Source: Deltaproteobacteria bacterium HGW-Deltaproteobacteria-4 (GTDB lineage: Bacteria; Desulfobacterota; Desulfuromonadia; Desulfuromonadales; UBA2197). From it: 64,000 nucleotides of DNA. The position numbers and the translations under genes were made by a program. How positions within the stretch are numbered: the stretch's first letter is position 1; every line of letters begins with the position of its first letter. The stretch is taken from assembly GCA_002841765.1 (NCBI GenBank), contig PHAV01000005.1, positions 62,001-126,000 of the forward strand, given 5' to 3'. A model generated the notes under the pieces. That model worked only from the letters and a program-made list of their open reading frames with translations. It was not told the origin of the DNA and did no database searches. Below, in pieces: positions 8,111-16,716 of this stretch.

Positions 8111-10599
8111 TGACCCCGTTGCGTATTCAACCTGTCGCGTTATTGGCGGCACTCTCAGCGGTCTGTCTGTTCTCTTGGTCTCCTCTCGCCTGGGCGCAGG
8201 ATGACCTGACAGTGCCTTCCGCCGCCGGGGTGGAAGTTTTGGCGCCGGTCATTGTCGTCGGCAGTAGCGAATCTCCATCTGCACAAGATTCTTCCCTTGA
8301 GCGAAAAATCATTCAGCAACTCCCCAGCGGCAACGGCAGCCTCAACGAGCAGTTGCGCCTCCTCCCCGGTCTCCAGCTCAGTGAAGATTACAACAGCGCC
8401 GCCACCGGCGGTGAGATCCTCCCGCCGACCATCTCCATCTCCGGCGGGAAAATTTATCAAAACAACTTCCAGGTGGACGGTATTGCCAACAATAATCTGA
8501 TCGATCCCGCTGCCCAGGGAAATGACATCGTCACCGATACCCTTGGCCATCCTCAGGAGCGCTTCCTCAATAGCGATCTTATCGACAGTGTCACCCTTTA
8601 CGATAGTAATGTTCCCGCCCGGTTTGGCAGATTTGCCGGTGGTGTCGTCGAAGCGACGACGCGCAATCCCGGCCGCGAGGTCGAGGGGCATCTGTCCTAT
8701 CGTACCACCCGAAATCAGTGGACCAGATTTCACGTTTCCGGTAAAGATCAAGGGAGCTTTGACGCCGGCGGCCATGAAAATTTACAGCCGAAATTCAGCA
8801 AAAATGATTATGGGGCTTCCCTCTCTTTTCCTTTGACGGAAGAGAGCGGCCTCCTTGCTTCCTGGCGTCAGCTCGATTCGCGCATCCCGCTCCCCTATTT
8901 CCTTGGCACCAAGACCCAGACGCGGCAGCAGCAGAGTTACTTTATGAAATATGTCGGGGATGTCTCGGCCGACGATCGCCTGGAGCTTAGTTTGATCAGT
9001 ACCCCGTACCGGGAGGAGCGCTTTATCAATAACGTCCTGGGGAGCGACTATGTGGTGAAGATGGAGGGCCTGGCTCTGCAGGGGGAGTGGACACATTTCT
9101 TCTCGACCGGCGAAGTGCAAATCAATTCGGCTTATCGTCGCAGCAGTAATAACCGCAGCGCTCCGCAGCATTTTCGAAACTGGGCCGCCACCGACAGCAA
9201 GGACTGGGGGCGTTTGGTCGGATCTGATTTTAGTGTGGAGGGGGGCTTTGGCGCGATCGAAAAGAAGCAGGAGAGTTTCGATCTCAAGGGTCTGCTGCGT
9301 CTTGAACCGCTTGCGACCGCTAGCGTCCGTCATGAATTGACCAGTGGTATCGATTTTAATCACACTCTGGGCACTTTCGAACGGCAAGGCACAACTTACG
9401 TCTATAAGGGGGCGCAACTGTCTCCGGATATCATTTGCGGCAGCAATGTCTTCGATTGTGTTGAGAACGAACAGTTCTTCACAACGCGCACCATTTATCC
9501 TGCCGGCAAGAGTCAGGCTTACATCAATCAGATCGGGATGCACGGGGAGGATGTTGTCCGCTACCGGCGCCTTGAACTCCGTCCCGGCCTCCGTTTCGAC
9601 TATAATGACCTGATGGAACAGGCCAATCTCGCTCCCCGTTTTGCGGCGAGTTATGACCTCTTTGGCCGGGGCGCAACCGTCCTCCGGGCCGGCGCCAACC
9701 GTTATTACGGCACCACTCTGCTCACCGACAAGTTACGCACAGTCAAGACCCCGTTCAGTTCCGAGAGTCGAACTTCCTACCAGAACCGCCCGACCGCCTG
9801 GGTTCCGGCCTCAACCTCGGGGCAAAGTGTTACGGAATTCACCAGACTGCAGACCCCTTACGCCGATGAACTCACTGTCGGCTTGGATCAGACCGTGGCC
9901 GGAGGGATCCTTAATCTCAAGTATCTGTACCGTGCGGGGCGCGACGAATTTGCCCGTACTTACTCGCCGCTGCAGCCGGATGGGCTCCGCTATTATACGT
10001 TGAACAATCTGGGACGAAGTCACCATGAGCGCTACAGTCTTGCCTGGCAGCGTCACTGGGCGCGCCACTTTTTGGCATTCAATGCTTCCTGGCAAGAGAC
10101 GACAACGAATCATGAGAGCTACGATACGGTTCTGGACGAGGAGGAGATCGACAGTCGGGTCTGGTACAACGATGCGCTCATCTACAAGAGCGATCTGCCG
10201 GCTCGTGAGCAAAACCGGCCGATTATCGTTAATCTGATCTGGGTGGCTGAACTTCCGGCCCGCTTCACCTTTACCAATCTCAGCCGTTACCGTAGCGGTT
10301 ATCGCCAGATTGTCTCGACCGGAGACTTTCGTCCCCTTCCTGACTCGGTCAGTCGGATCGATCCGGTGACCGGCGAAGAAATTCTCGATGCGGTCGCGGT
10401 TTACGAAGAGATCAAGCATTCCGGCAAGGTGATTTTTGACTGGAAACTCGGCTGGAGTCTCCCCGTTTATCGACAGCAGGAGATGAACTTTTCCCTCGAA
10501 GTTAATAATGTCTTTAACTCCCGCACCCAAACCGGCGGCTCCACAACCACTTACGAGATGGGCCGGCAGTTCTGGGCCGGGGTTGCCTACGATTTTTAG
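8110..10599 (+). CDS. TonB-dependent outer-membrane receptor
   Basis: This 829-residue protein starts at a GTG overlapping the previous TAG by one base. An N-terminal signal peptide (residues about 1-29, ending SPLAWA) is followed by a plug domain (about 50-200). The plug has the characteristic LNEQLRLLPGLQLSED, FQVDGIANN and VPARFGRFAGGVVEATTR segments. A long barrel region rich in alternating aromatic strands follows and ends in a C-terminal phenylalanine (VAYDF), as expected for BAM-assembled proteins. It would import a substrate using the TonB encoded just upstream on the other strand. The substrate cannot be read from sequence; the coupled TPR lipoprotein suggests a large or surface-captured ligand. 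Confidence 0.88.
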   Translation: MTPLRIQPVALLAALSAVCLFSWSPLAWAQDDLTVPSAAGVEVLAPVIVVGSSESPSAQDSSLERKIIQQLPSGNGSLNEQLRLLPGLQLSEDYNSAATGGEILPPTISISGGKIYQNNFQVDGIANNNLIDPAAQGNDIVTDTLGHPQERFLNSDLIDSVTLYDSNVPARFGRFAGGVVEATTRNPGREVEGHLSYRTTRNQWTRFHVSGKDQGSFDAGGHENLQPKFSKNDYGASLSFPLTEESGLLASWRQLDSRIPLPYFLGTKTQTRQQQSYFMKYVGDVSADDRLELSLISTPYREERFINNVLGSDYVVKMEGLALQGEWTHFFSTGEVQINSAYRRSSNNRSAPQHFRNWAATDSKDWGRLVGSDFSVEGGFGAIEKKQESFDLKGLLRLEPLATASVRHELTSGIDFNHTLGTFERQGTTYVYKGAQLSPDIICGSNVFDCVENEQFFTTRTIYPAGKSQAYINQIGMHGEDVVRYRRLELRPGLRFDYNDLMEQANLAPRFAASYDLFGRGATVLRAGANRYYGTTLLTDKLRTVKTPFSSESRTSYQNRPTAWVPASTSGQSVTEFTRLQTPYADELTVGLDQTVAGGILNLKYLYRAGRDEFARTYSPLQPDGLRYYTLNNLGRSHHERYSLAWQRHWARHFLAFNASWQETTTNHESYDTVLDEEEIDSRVWYNDALIYKSDLPAREQNRPIIVNLIWVAELPARFTFTNLSRYRSGYRQIVSTGDFRPLPDSVSRIDPVTGEEILDAVAVYEEIKHSGKVIFDWKLGWSLPVYRQQEMNFSLEVNNVFNSRTQTGGSTTTYEMGRQFWAGVAYDF

Positions 10600-10615
10600 A
10601 TCCCGCCGGTTTTAG

Positions 10616-12811
10616 TTAGCGACTTTGCCAGGAGATGCCCGGAATCAGGAGATGCTTCCTCTTGTCGGTCAGCCATAAGCGGTAAGGGCCCGGTGGCGGC
10701 GACTGTGCGAGGCGGGCGATGATTTGGTCGTCAATTACCGAACTCTGCAGGCGGTGCGGCAGAGGGAGAGACCATATTCCCTTGCTTTTGTAGCTGAAGA
10801 ACCAGAGTTGCCCTGCCTGCATGGCACTGTAAGTAAATAGGCCGGGGAGCGGTATCGTCCCGAGGATCTCCGGTGCCTGGATATTTTTCAGATCGATCAC
10901 GACCATCTCCTTTCTGTTCACCCCGGCAAGCAGCAAGTGATCACTGCTTGTCAGGGAGGTCACCGGCCCCGGGAGGGTTAAGGCCCCCAGACTTTTCGGT
11001 TGACGAAGATCATGCAGGTCGATGAGGAATACTTTTCCCAGAACTGAAGAGATAAATGCCACGTTATCTTTAACGACGATATTGACCTGGCCCGTCCATG
11101 CCGCCGATTGTAGCCAGGGCATCTGCAGCGAGCCCAATTCCTTTGGCGCCTCCGCTTGGCTTATATCAATCACCCGCACGAGTCCGTCCTTTTGTAGGAG
11201 TACGACGACGTGATCTTTTATGTTGACACTTTTGATGTCATTTCCCAGGGAATAGCTTGCAAAGAGCTCCAGGATTTGTGGTTGTGAAATATCGATAAAG
11301 TGCAGAGAGTCTAATGATTCTTTTTGGAAAGGGGTAGGCGACTTTTCCCCGCTAGAGGAGCTAATGACTAAAGTTGCCCCCTGCTCAGCCATGATGAAAG
11401 GGATGTACGACAAGGAGATTTCAGCTGTAATTCTGGGAGAATGGAAGAGAGAGAGGTCGACACTAATCAGCTTTCCGTTAGTGGCAGATGTCCTGTTGCC
11501 AGTCGTTAGCCATAGTCGGCGCTGATCGCTGCTCAAAAATTGCTGATTTAGCCCGGTGATATGTAGTCGCGTCAGGAGTCTGGGCGTGGTGTCCCCCCGG
11601 TGGTCATAGATAGAGATCCCTGTGGTGTCGCCAAGAAATAAAAGATCCGGTGTGATTAGCGGCATAATGCTAGGGGAGTAGTCGGGGAGGACCGGTGCGG
11701 TTGTGAGCGCTTGTGCTTTTTTCAGATCGAGGCGAAGTAATTCGCCGTTTCTGTCAGCGACCCAAAGGTCGTTGTCAAGTAGAAGGGCAGCGCTTGTCTG
11801 GATCTTTGCCGTAATCGTTTTACTGGGTGCGAACTGCGGTTCGGCAGGCAGGGGAAAGATTTGTGTCCCGGTTTTCCCCAGAGAAATGACGAGTTGATCG
11901 TCACTACAGCTGATAGCGGAGGCAAAGGTATTTAAGGGGACGCTGCTCAGCAGGCGCGGGGATGTCAGTCGGCTCAAGTCGAGAGCATAAAGGCGGCCTC
12001 TTTGTGCCCAATACAGGGTCTCTCCCTGCCGGGTCATAACGGTATTAACTCCCCCCGGCACTGGTAGCCTTGCCAAGCGCCGCGGCTGCTCGGGTCGGCT
12101 GATGTCGTAAATCCACCCGGCGCTAACGGCGGCGATGATCAGGACCTTACCGTCGATCGAAAGCTTGTAGGCATCGGGAAGACCGGGTAGCGCCCCGAGG
12201 TGCCGGGGATGGCGTGGATCGGCAATATCAACGATCTGCACCCCTGATTTGCCTGTGGCAACATAGGCGATGGTGCCGCTGTTGGCGACACTGAGGGCCG
12301 GCACGACGGATTTGAGAGTGGCCAGCAGTTGGGGGTTGGCAGCGTCACGAATATCGATGACTTGCAGCCCACCCTTTCCCGCCGCCAGGAGCGCTTCATC
12401 CCGGCGCAGGGCCACCTCCAAGCTCTGCCCCTCGCTATCCAGTGTGCCACTGATAAACGGGACGGGCGATTGCAACCCCTGGACAATCAGAAAGCCACCC
12501 ACACCGTTGGCGACATAAAGGTGGTCACCGCGGCGGATCATGTGAGTGGGAGTCCCAAAGGTTTCAAGGGTGGCGGTGGTGGCAGAGCGGAGGGAGAGTT
12601 CCGGGACAAGCCAGAGATTGGTCGTTTGTGAAAAACCGCCGCCGCTCAGGGTGAGGTCGGCACCCGCTGCCGGCAGAGTCTCGGGCGCGGCGGTGGTAAC
12701 GAAGAGACGCGCCGGCGACGACCAGGAAGGCGCCGTCACCAGCAGCGTGAGTGCGCCCAGGGCGCTGAGTGTAATCAGTGCGGTGAGAAGAAGTGATTTT
12801 TTCCTGACCAT
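10616..12811 (-). CDS. LVIVD-repeat beta-propeller protein, exported
   Basis: This 731-residue protein has an N-terminal signal or anchor helix (about 7-28). A short region at about 40-75 (LPAAGADLTLSGGGFS) resembles an IPT/TIG fold. Repeated propeller blades of the LVIVD type follow, seen as LQVIDIRDAANPQLLATL, VQIVDIADPRHPRHLGAL, VRVIDISQAEAPKELGSL and MVVIDLKNIQAPEILGTI at intervals of about 40 residues. LVIVD repeats occur in bacterial and archaeal cell-surface proteins, generally of unknown function. Its gene is convergent with the receptor gene and ends 17 bases after it, so it may belong to the same envelope module. The ATG is preceded by a strong GGGAGGGGG ribosome-binding site. Confidence 0.75.
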   Translation of the reverse strand: MVRKKSLLLTALITLSALGALTLLVTAPSWSSPARLFVTTAAPETLPAAGADLTLSGGGFSQTTNLWLVPELSLRSATTATLETFGTPTHMIRRGDHLYVANGVGGFLIVQGLQSPVPFISGTLDSEGQSLEVALRRDEALLAAGKGGLQVIDIRDAANPQLLATLKSVVPALSVANSGTIAYVATGKSGVQIVDIADPRHPRHLGALPGLPDAYKLSIDGKVLIIAAVSAGWIYDISRPEQPRRLARLPVPGGVNTVMTRQGETLYWAQRGRLYALDLSRLTSPRLLSSVPLNTFASAISCSDDQLVISLGKTGTQIFPLPAEPQFAPSKTITAKIQTSAALLLDNDLWVADRNGELLRLDLKKAQALTTAPVLPDYSPSIMPLITPDLLFLGDTTGISIYDHRGDTTPRLLTRLHITGLNQQFLSSDQRRLWLTTGNRTSATNGKLISVDLSLFHSPRITAEISLSYIPFIMAEQGATLVISSSSGEKSPTPFQKESLDSLHFIDISQPQILELFASYSLGNDIKSVNIKDHVVVLLQKDGLVRVIDISQAEAPKELGSLQMPWLQSAAWTGQVNIVVKDNVAFISSVLGKVFLIDLHDLRQPKSLGALTLPGPVTSLTSSDHLLLAGVNRKEMVVIDLKNIQAPEILGTIPLPGLFTYSAMQAGQLWFFSYKSKGIWSLPLPHRLQSSVIDDQIIARLAQSPPPGPYRLWLTDKRKHLLIPGISWQSR

Positions 12812-12917
12812 GATCCCCCTCCCTGCGGCGCTGCCTGAAGAGCGCGACAGTTTTTCCTGTTAATCTTCCCGTCCTGCTGTGAAAGAGAGTTATTCATTTT
12901 CTTTCCCCCCGTCCCCC

Positions 12918-13718
12918 TTACTCCTCAGGAATCAGGACAAAACCCATCTGTCTTCCGGTCTGGCCATTGTCGCGTCGATAGGAAAAGAAGAGTTCGCGGT
13001 GACAGCAGGTGTCCTCTTCGACGGCATCGATCTGTCCTGGCGTCAGCCCGGCGGCGGCGAGCTGGAGTTCGCAGGAGCGCCGGAGATCGAGGTGCCACTT
13101 GCCGAGCTCGGTCTCTTTGGCGATCTGGCTCCAGTTGTCGGTGCCGCTGCGAAAGGCGTCGCGGACCGGCCGATCAACCTCGTAGCGATGCGCGCCGATA
13201 CCGGGTCCGATAGCGGCTTTGAGATCGGCGGGGTTGACGCTGAAGTCATTGACCAGGCAGGCGATGGTCTTGGGGAGGATACCATTGGCGGCGCCTCGCC
13301 AGCCGACATGAACGACGGCGGCAACACGCCGGACAGGATCAAAGAGGAGGATTGGATAGCAATCAGCGACAAGAATTCCGAGCATAATGCCGGGCTGGTT
13401 GGTGACGATCGCATCACATTCGACGCTCTGAAAGTGGGACAGATCATGATTCGGTTCGTTAATCACCAGAATATTGTTGCCGTGGCTCTGTTGCACGGTC
13501 AAAAGCATGTGTGGCTGGAGATCAAAGGCGCGCACGACAGTCGAACGATTCCCTTCAACATTGGCGCGATGGTCTTCGGTGTTAAGGCCGAGATTCAGGG
13601 AGTTGTAAGGCGCCCGGCTCACTCCGCCGTTGCGGGTGGTGAAGCCGGCTTGAATCTTTTTGCTGTCAGCCCATGCCGGCTGCAAATAGCTGATCTTCCC
13701 CTGCCGGGTAATCTTCAT
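12918..13718 (-). CDS. pgeF: Peptidoglycan editing factor / purine nucleoside phosphorylase (YfiH/LACC1 family)
   Basis: The 266-residue length and motifs match the YfiH family: TTRNGGVS near residue 28, QQSHGNN, ECDAIVTNQPG, VADCYPILLFDP, VVHVGWRG and AAIGPGIGAHRYEV. The His-Cys-His zinc ligands of the family are provided by the HGNN, ADCYPI and VHVGWRG segments. Family members act on purine nucleosides; in E. coli a homologue prevents misincorporation of L-Ser into peptidoglycan. The ATG has an AGGAG six bases upstream. It lies 26 bases downstream of rluD, a very common gene pair in proteobacteria, so both are likely cotranscribed. Confidence 0.92.
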   Translation of the reverse strand: MKITRQGKISYLQPAWADSKKIQAGFTTRNGGVSRAPYNSLNLGLNTEDHRANVEGNRSTVVRAFDLQPHMLLTVQQSHGNNILVINEPNHDLSHFQSVECDAIVTNQPGIMLGILVADCYPILLFDPVRRVAAVVHVGWRGAANGILPKTIACLVNDFSVNPADLKAAIGPGIGAHRYEVDRPVRDAFRSGTDNWSQIAKETELGKWHLDLRRSCELQLAAAGLTPGQIDAVEEDTCCHRELFFSYRRDNGQTGRQMGFVLIPEE

Positions 13719-13744
13719 GGAGTTCTCCTGAAAACGGTTCGCGC

Positions 13745-14680
13745 TTAAGCTGCGTCGTCCCGATATTTCTTGTGCAGATAAGTCAAAATAACTTGGAGAT
13801 CATCCGGCAACGGACACTCAAATTCCATGTAATTGCCGCTGATCGGATGGGTGAATCCGAGAACCTTTGCGTGCAGAGCCTGGCGGCCGAGGGATGACAA
13901 CAGGGTACGCAACTCCACATCCTTCAACTCTTTGATCCGGCTGCTCTTGCCGTAAAGGGGATCGCCGACCAAGGGAAAGTTCATCTCGGCAAAGTGAACG
14001 CGGATCTGATGCGTCCGCCCGGTTTCGAGATTTAATTCGACCAGGCTCAAACGGTCATCAGGGAAGCGCTCGCGAACCTGCCAGTGGGTGACAGCGCGCC
14101 GGCCGTTGCGACACTTGCCGCTCATCTTTTTGCGTTCCAGGGGGTGACGACCGATGGGACAATCGACCCTGCCAATGTCCCGGGGTAAAAGACCGTGTAC
14201 CAAAGCGACATAACGACGGGTGATGGAATGGACCTGAAACTGTTCGGCGAGGCGCAGATGGCTCTGGTCGTCCTTGGTCGCCATCATTACTCCCGAGGTG
14301 TCTTTGTCGAGGCGATGGACGATGCCGGGCCGGAGTTCGCCGCCGATGCCGGCGAGATCGTGACAGTGATGGAGGAGGGCGTTGACCAGGGTCCCCTCGC
14401 TGTGTCCCGGCGCCGGATGGACCACCAGTCCGGCCGGTTTGTTGATGACGATGAGGTGCGCGTCTTCGTAAAGAACCTGCAGCGCCATTTCCTGCGCTAG
14501 GACTTCCGTCGCGCGGACGGCAGGGAAGGTGACACTGATCGTTTCCCCCCCCTTGAGCTTCTCTCCGACTTTGGCGGGGTGGTTGTCGACGAGAATCTGC
14601 TCCTGCTCGATCAAGCGTTTTAGCTGCGAGCGCGTCAGTTCCGGCAACTGTTCTGTAAGGAACAGATCCAGCCGCGTCAC
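13745..14680 (-). CDS. rluD: RluA-family 23S rRNA pseudouridine synthase (RluD-like)
   Basis: The 311-residue protein has an N-terminal S4 RNA-binding domain (residues about 1-60, LTRSQLKRLIEQEQILVDN) and the RluA-type catalytic domain. The catalytic Asp is in GIVHRLDKDTSGVMM at about residue 140, and GRTHQIRVHFA comes later. It converts uridines in the helix 69 region of 23S rRNA to pseudouridine if it is a true RluD. The only reasonable start is a GTG at 14680 without a clear ribosome-binding site. The frame stays open upstream but has no ATG, GTG or TTG, so translation may depend on coupling to the gene that ends 47 bases before. Confidence 0.9.
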   Translation of the reverse strand: MTRLDLFLTEQLPELTRSQLKRLIEQEQILVDNHPAKVGEKLKGGETISVTFPAVRATEVLAQEMALQVLYEDAHLIVINKPAGLVVHPAPGHSEGTLVNALLHHCHDLAGIGGELRPGIVHRLDKDTSGVMMATKDDQSHLRLAEQFQVHSITRRYVALVHGLLPRDIGRVDCPIGRHPLERKKMSGKCRNGRRAVTHWQVRERFPDDRLSLVELNLETGRTHQIRVHFAEMNFPLVGDPLYGKSSRIKELKDVELRTLLSSLGRQALHAKVLGFTHPISGNYMEFECPLPDDLQVILTYLHKKYRDDAA

Positions 14681-14727
14681 CGGCAGGCCGTAGGCGACAA
14701 GAAAGGCCTGGGAGGTGGAAAGATTTT

Positions 14728-14997
14728 CTACCAGATCGAACTCTCGATCTTGCCGGCCTGCTTGATCATGACATCGACAATCGCGCGATCAAAGAGGTGG
14801 TCACGATCGGGAAGATCCGGTGAGACCCGTCCGTAAAAGTGCTCGCGCCCTTCTTGCAATTCGTCCACCAGGGTTTCGAAGATATTATCATTCTTGATCC
14901 CTTCCCGGACCTTTTCCTGATTATACAGCGCTACGTCTGAAATAATGGCGCGCGCCAGGCGAAAGGCAAGATCGGGATTGTCTACCAGTTTAGCCAT
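14728..14997 (-). CDS. Small conserved hypothetical protein
   Basis: An 89-residue acidic, helical protein with no membrane segment. I do not recognise a named domain. The N-terminal half (DNPDLAFRLARAIISDVALYNQEKVREGI) looks like an amphipathic helical bundle. The ATG is preceded by GGAGG at ideal spacing, so it is clearly translated. It lies between rng and rluD in the same direction. Codon use matches its neighbours. I call it real but of unknown function. Confidence 0.7.
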   Translation of the reverse strand: MAKLVDNPDLAFRLARAIISDVALYNQEKVREGIKNDNIFETLVDELQEGREHFYGRVSPDLPDRDHLFDRAIVDVMIKQAGKIESSIW

Positions 14998-15127
14998 GAA
15001 ACCTCCCTCGCGGACCGGCAGTCCGGGGCGATGTCAGGGGAAGATTTTCCCCTGCGGCAAAATGTTCGGGGAAGATTAGCGAAAATCTTGCTCCCTGTCA
15101 ATTCTCGCCCGATGGGCGAACGGGCTG

Positions 15128-16633
15128 TCAACCGGCAAGAATTTCGAACTGTTCCTGATGAAAGCCGGGTCGGGCGGTGATCTGAATCTTCTTGTTGAAG
15201 CGTTCTTCCAACTCTTCAATCCCCCCCCGCTCTTCATCGCAAAGGAGGGCGGCGACATCGGGGTGCACCAGCAGGGTTATTTTGTCGCCGGGGAGGGAGC
15301 TGATGCTCCTCTGCAGCTCGCGGAACATTTCGTAGGCCATGGTTGTGCGGCTTTTTATCGACCCCTTCCCTTCACAGTAAGGGCAGGGCTCACAGAGGAG
15401 GCGACCGATGCTTTCGCGGACCCGTTTTCGGGTCATCTCGACCAGGCCGAGTTCGGAGATCTTGAGGATATTGGTCCGGGCTTTATCATACTTGAGGACT
15501 TCCTCCAGAGCGGAGTGGACCTTTTCGCGGTGTGCTTCTTTCTCCATATCGATGAAGTCGATGATGATCAAGCCGCCGATATTACGCAGACGGAGCTGAA
15601 AGGCCACCTCGCGCAGCGCTTCGAGATTGGTCTTAAGAATGGTGTCTTCAAGATTGTGTTTGCCGACAAACCGGCCGGTATTGACATCGACAGCGGTGAG
15701 GGCTTCGGTCTGTTCGATGATGATGTAGCCGCCGCACTTGAGCCAGACCTTGCGGCCGATCGCCCGGGCGATCTCCACTTCGAGACCAAAGGCATCGAAG
15801 ATCGGCTCGTCGGTGTCGTGCAGCTCGATGACGTACTTCAGCTTCGGCATAAAGGTATCGATAAAGCGGGTGATCTTGTCGTGCTCTTCCTGCTTGTCGA
15901 CAACAATCCGGTCGATCTCTTCGGTGAGAATGTCGCGCAGAACCTTGCTGGTGACGTCGAGGTCGGAATGGATCAGCGCCGGTGCTTTTTTCCCTTCTTT
16001 ACGTTGCGAAATGCCTTCCCACAGGCCGATAAGGAATTCCATGTCGGCGAGGAGGTCGTATTCGCTCTTCCCTTCCGCAGCAGTGCGAACGATGAAGCCG
16101 GAGCCGGCCGGCCGGATCGATTCGACGATGGCGCGGAGTCGCTCTTTCTCCTCTTCATTCTCGATGCGGCGGGAGATGCCGATATGATCGACCGTCGGCA
16201 TATAAACGAGGTGACGTCCCGGCAGGGAGATGTGGGCAGTAATTCGCGCTCCTTTGGTGCCGAGGGGTTCCTTGGCAATCTGGACCAGCAGTTCCTGCCC
16301 TTCCTGCAGCAGATCTTCGATCGGCGGCAGGGGTTTGGCTTCGGGGTTTTCGTCCTCCTTGTCGAGAGGACCGCCCCCCTCGACAAACTGGGCGACCGCG
16401 TCCATTTCGTCCAAGACATCAGCCACATAAAGGAAGGCCGCCTTGTCGAGGCCGATATCGACGAAGGCTGCCTGCATCCCCGGCAGGACACGAATGACCC
16501 GCCCTTGATAGATATTCCCCACCAGACCCCGTTCACGACTGCGCTCAATGTAGAGTTCGGCAATGTGGCCGCTCTCGAGGAGGGCGACCCGGGTTTCATG
16601 GGAGGTGGTATTGATGACCAGTTCTTTGGCCAT
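15128..16633 (-). CDS. rng: Ribonuclease G/E family endoribonuclease
   Basis: The 501 residues match RNase G in length. An S1 RNA-binding domain (about 35-130, VGNIYQGRVIRVLPGMQAAF) is followed by an RNase H-like region. Both catalytic aspartates are visible, in LTAVDVNTGRF and IGGLIIIDFIDM. A zinc-link CPYC motif (CEPCPYCEGKG) lies near residue 400. The enzyme cleaves single-stranded AU-rich RNA and processes 16S rRNA and mRNAs. GAGGT precedes the ATG at good spacing. The radical SAM fusion gene lies 83 bases upstream on the same strand, and this pairing recurs in related genomes, pointing to an RNA/ribosome-related operon. Confidence 0.94.
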   Translation of the reverse strand: MAKELVINTTSHETRVALLESGHIAELYIERSRERGLVGNIYQGRVIRVLPGMQAAFVDIGLDKAAFLYVADVLDEMDAVAQFVEGGGPLDKEDENPEAKPLPPIEDLLQEGQELLVQIAKEPLGTKGARITAHISLPGRHLVYMPTVDHIGISRRIENEEEKERLRAIVESIRPAGSGFIVRTAAEGKSEYDLLADMEFLIGLWEGISQRKEGKKAPALIHSDLDVTSKVLRDILTEEIDRIVVDKQEEHDKITRFIDTFMPKLKYVIELHDTDEPIFDAFGLEVEIARAIGRKVWLKCGGYIIIEQTEALTAVDVNTGRFVGKHNLEDTILKTNLEALREVAFQLRLRNIGGLIIIDFIDMEKEAHREKVHSALEEVLKYDKARTNILKISELGLVEMTRKRVRESIGRLLCEPCPYCEGKGSIKSRTTMAYEMFRELQRSISSLPGDKITLLVHPDVAALLCDEERGGIEELEERFNKKIQITARPGFHQEQFEILAG

Positions 16634-16716
16634 AAACAGACCTCATTTCTTGATTCTGAAGCGTTAACGATAACTGCGAAAATATTATTGCGAAATTTAA
16701 ATCGGAATCAATAAAG

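Noticed and set aside
15158-16714. Long plus-strand frame (about 518 residues) opposite rng
   Set aside because: Antisense shadow produced by high-GC codon bias; rng motifs on the other strand are unambiguous.
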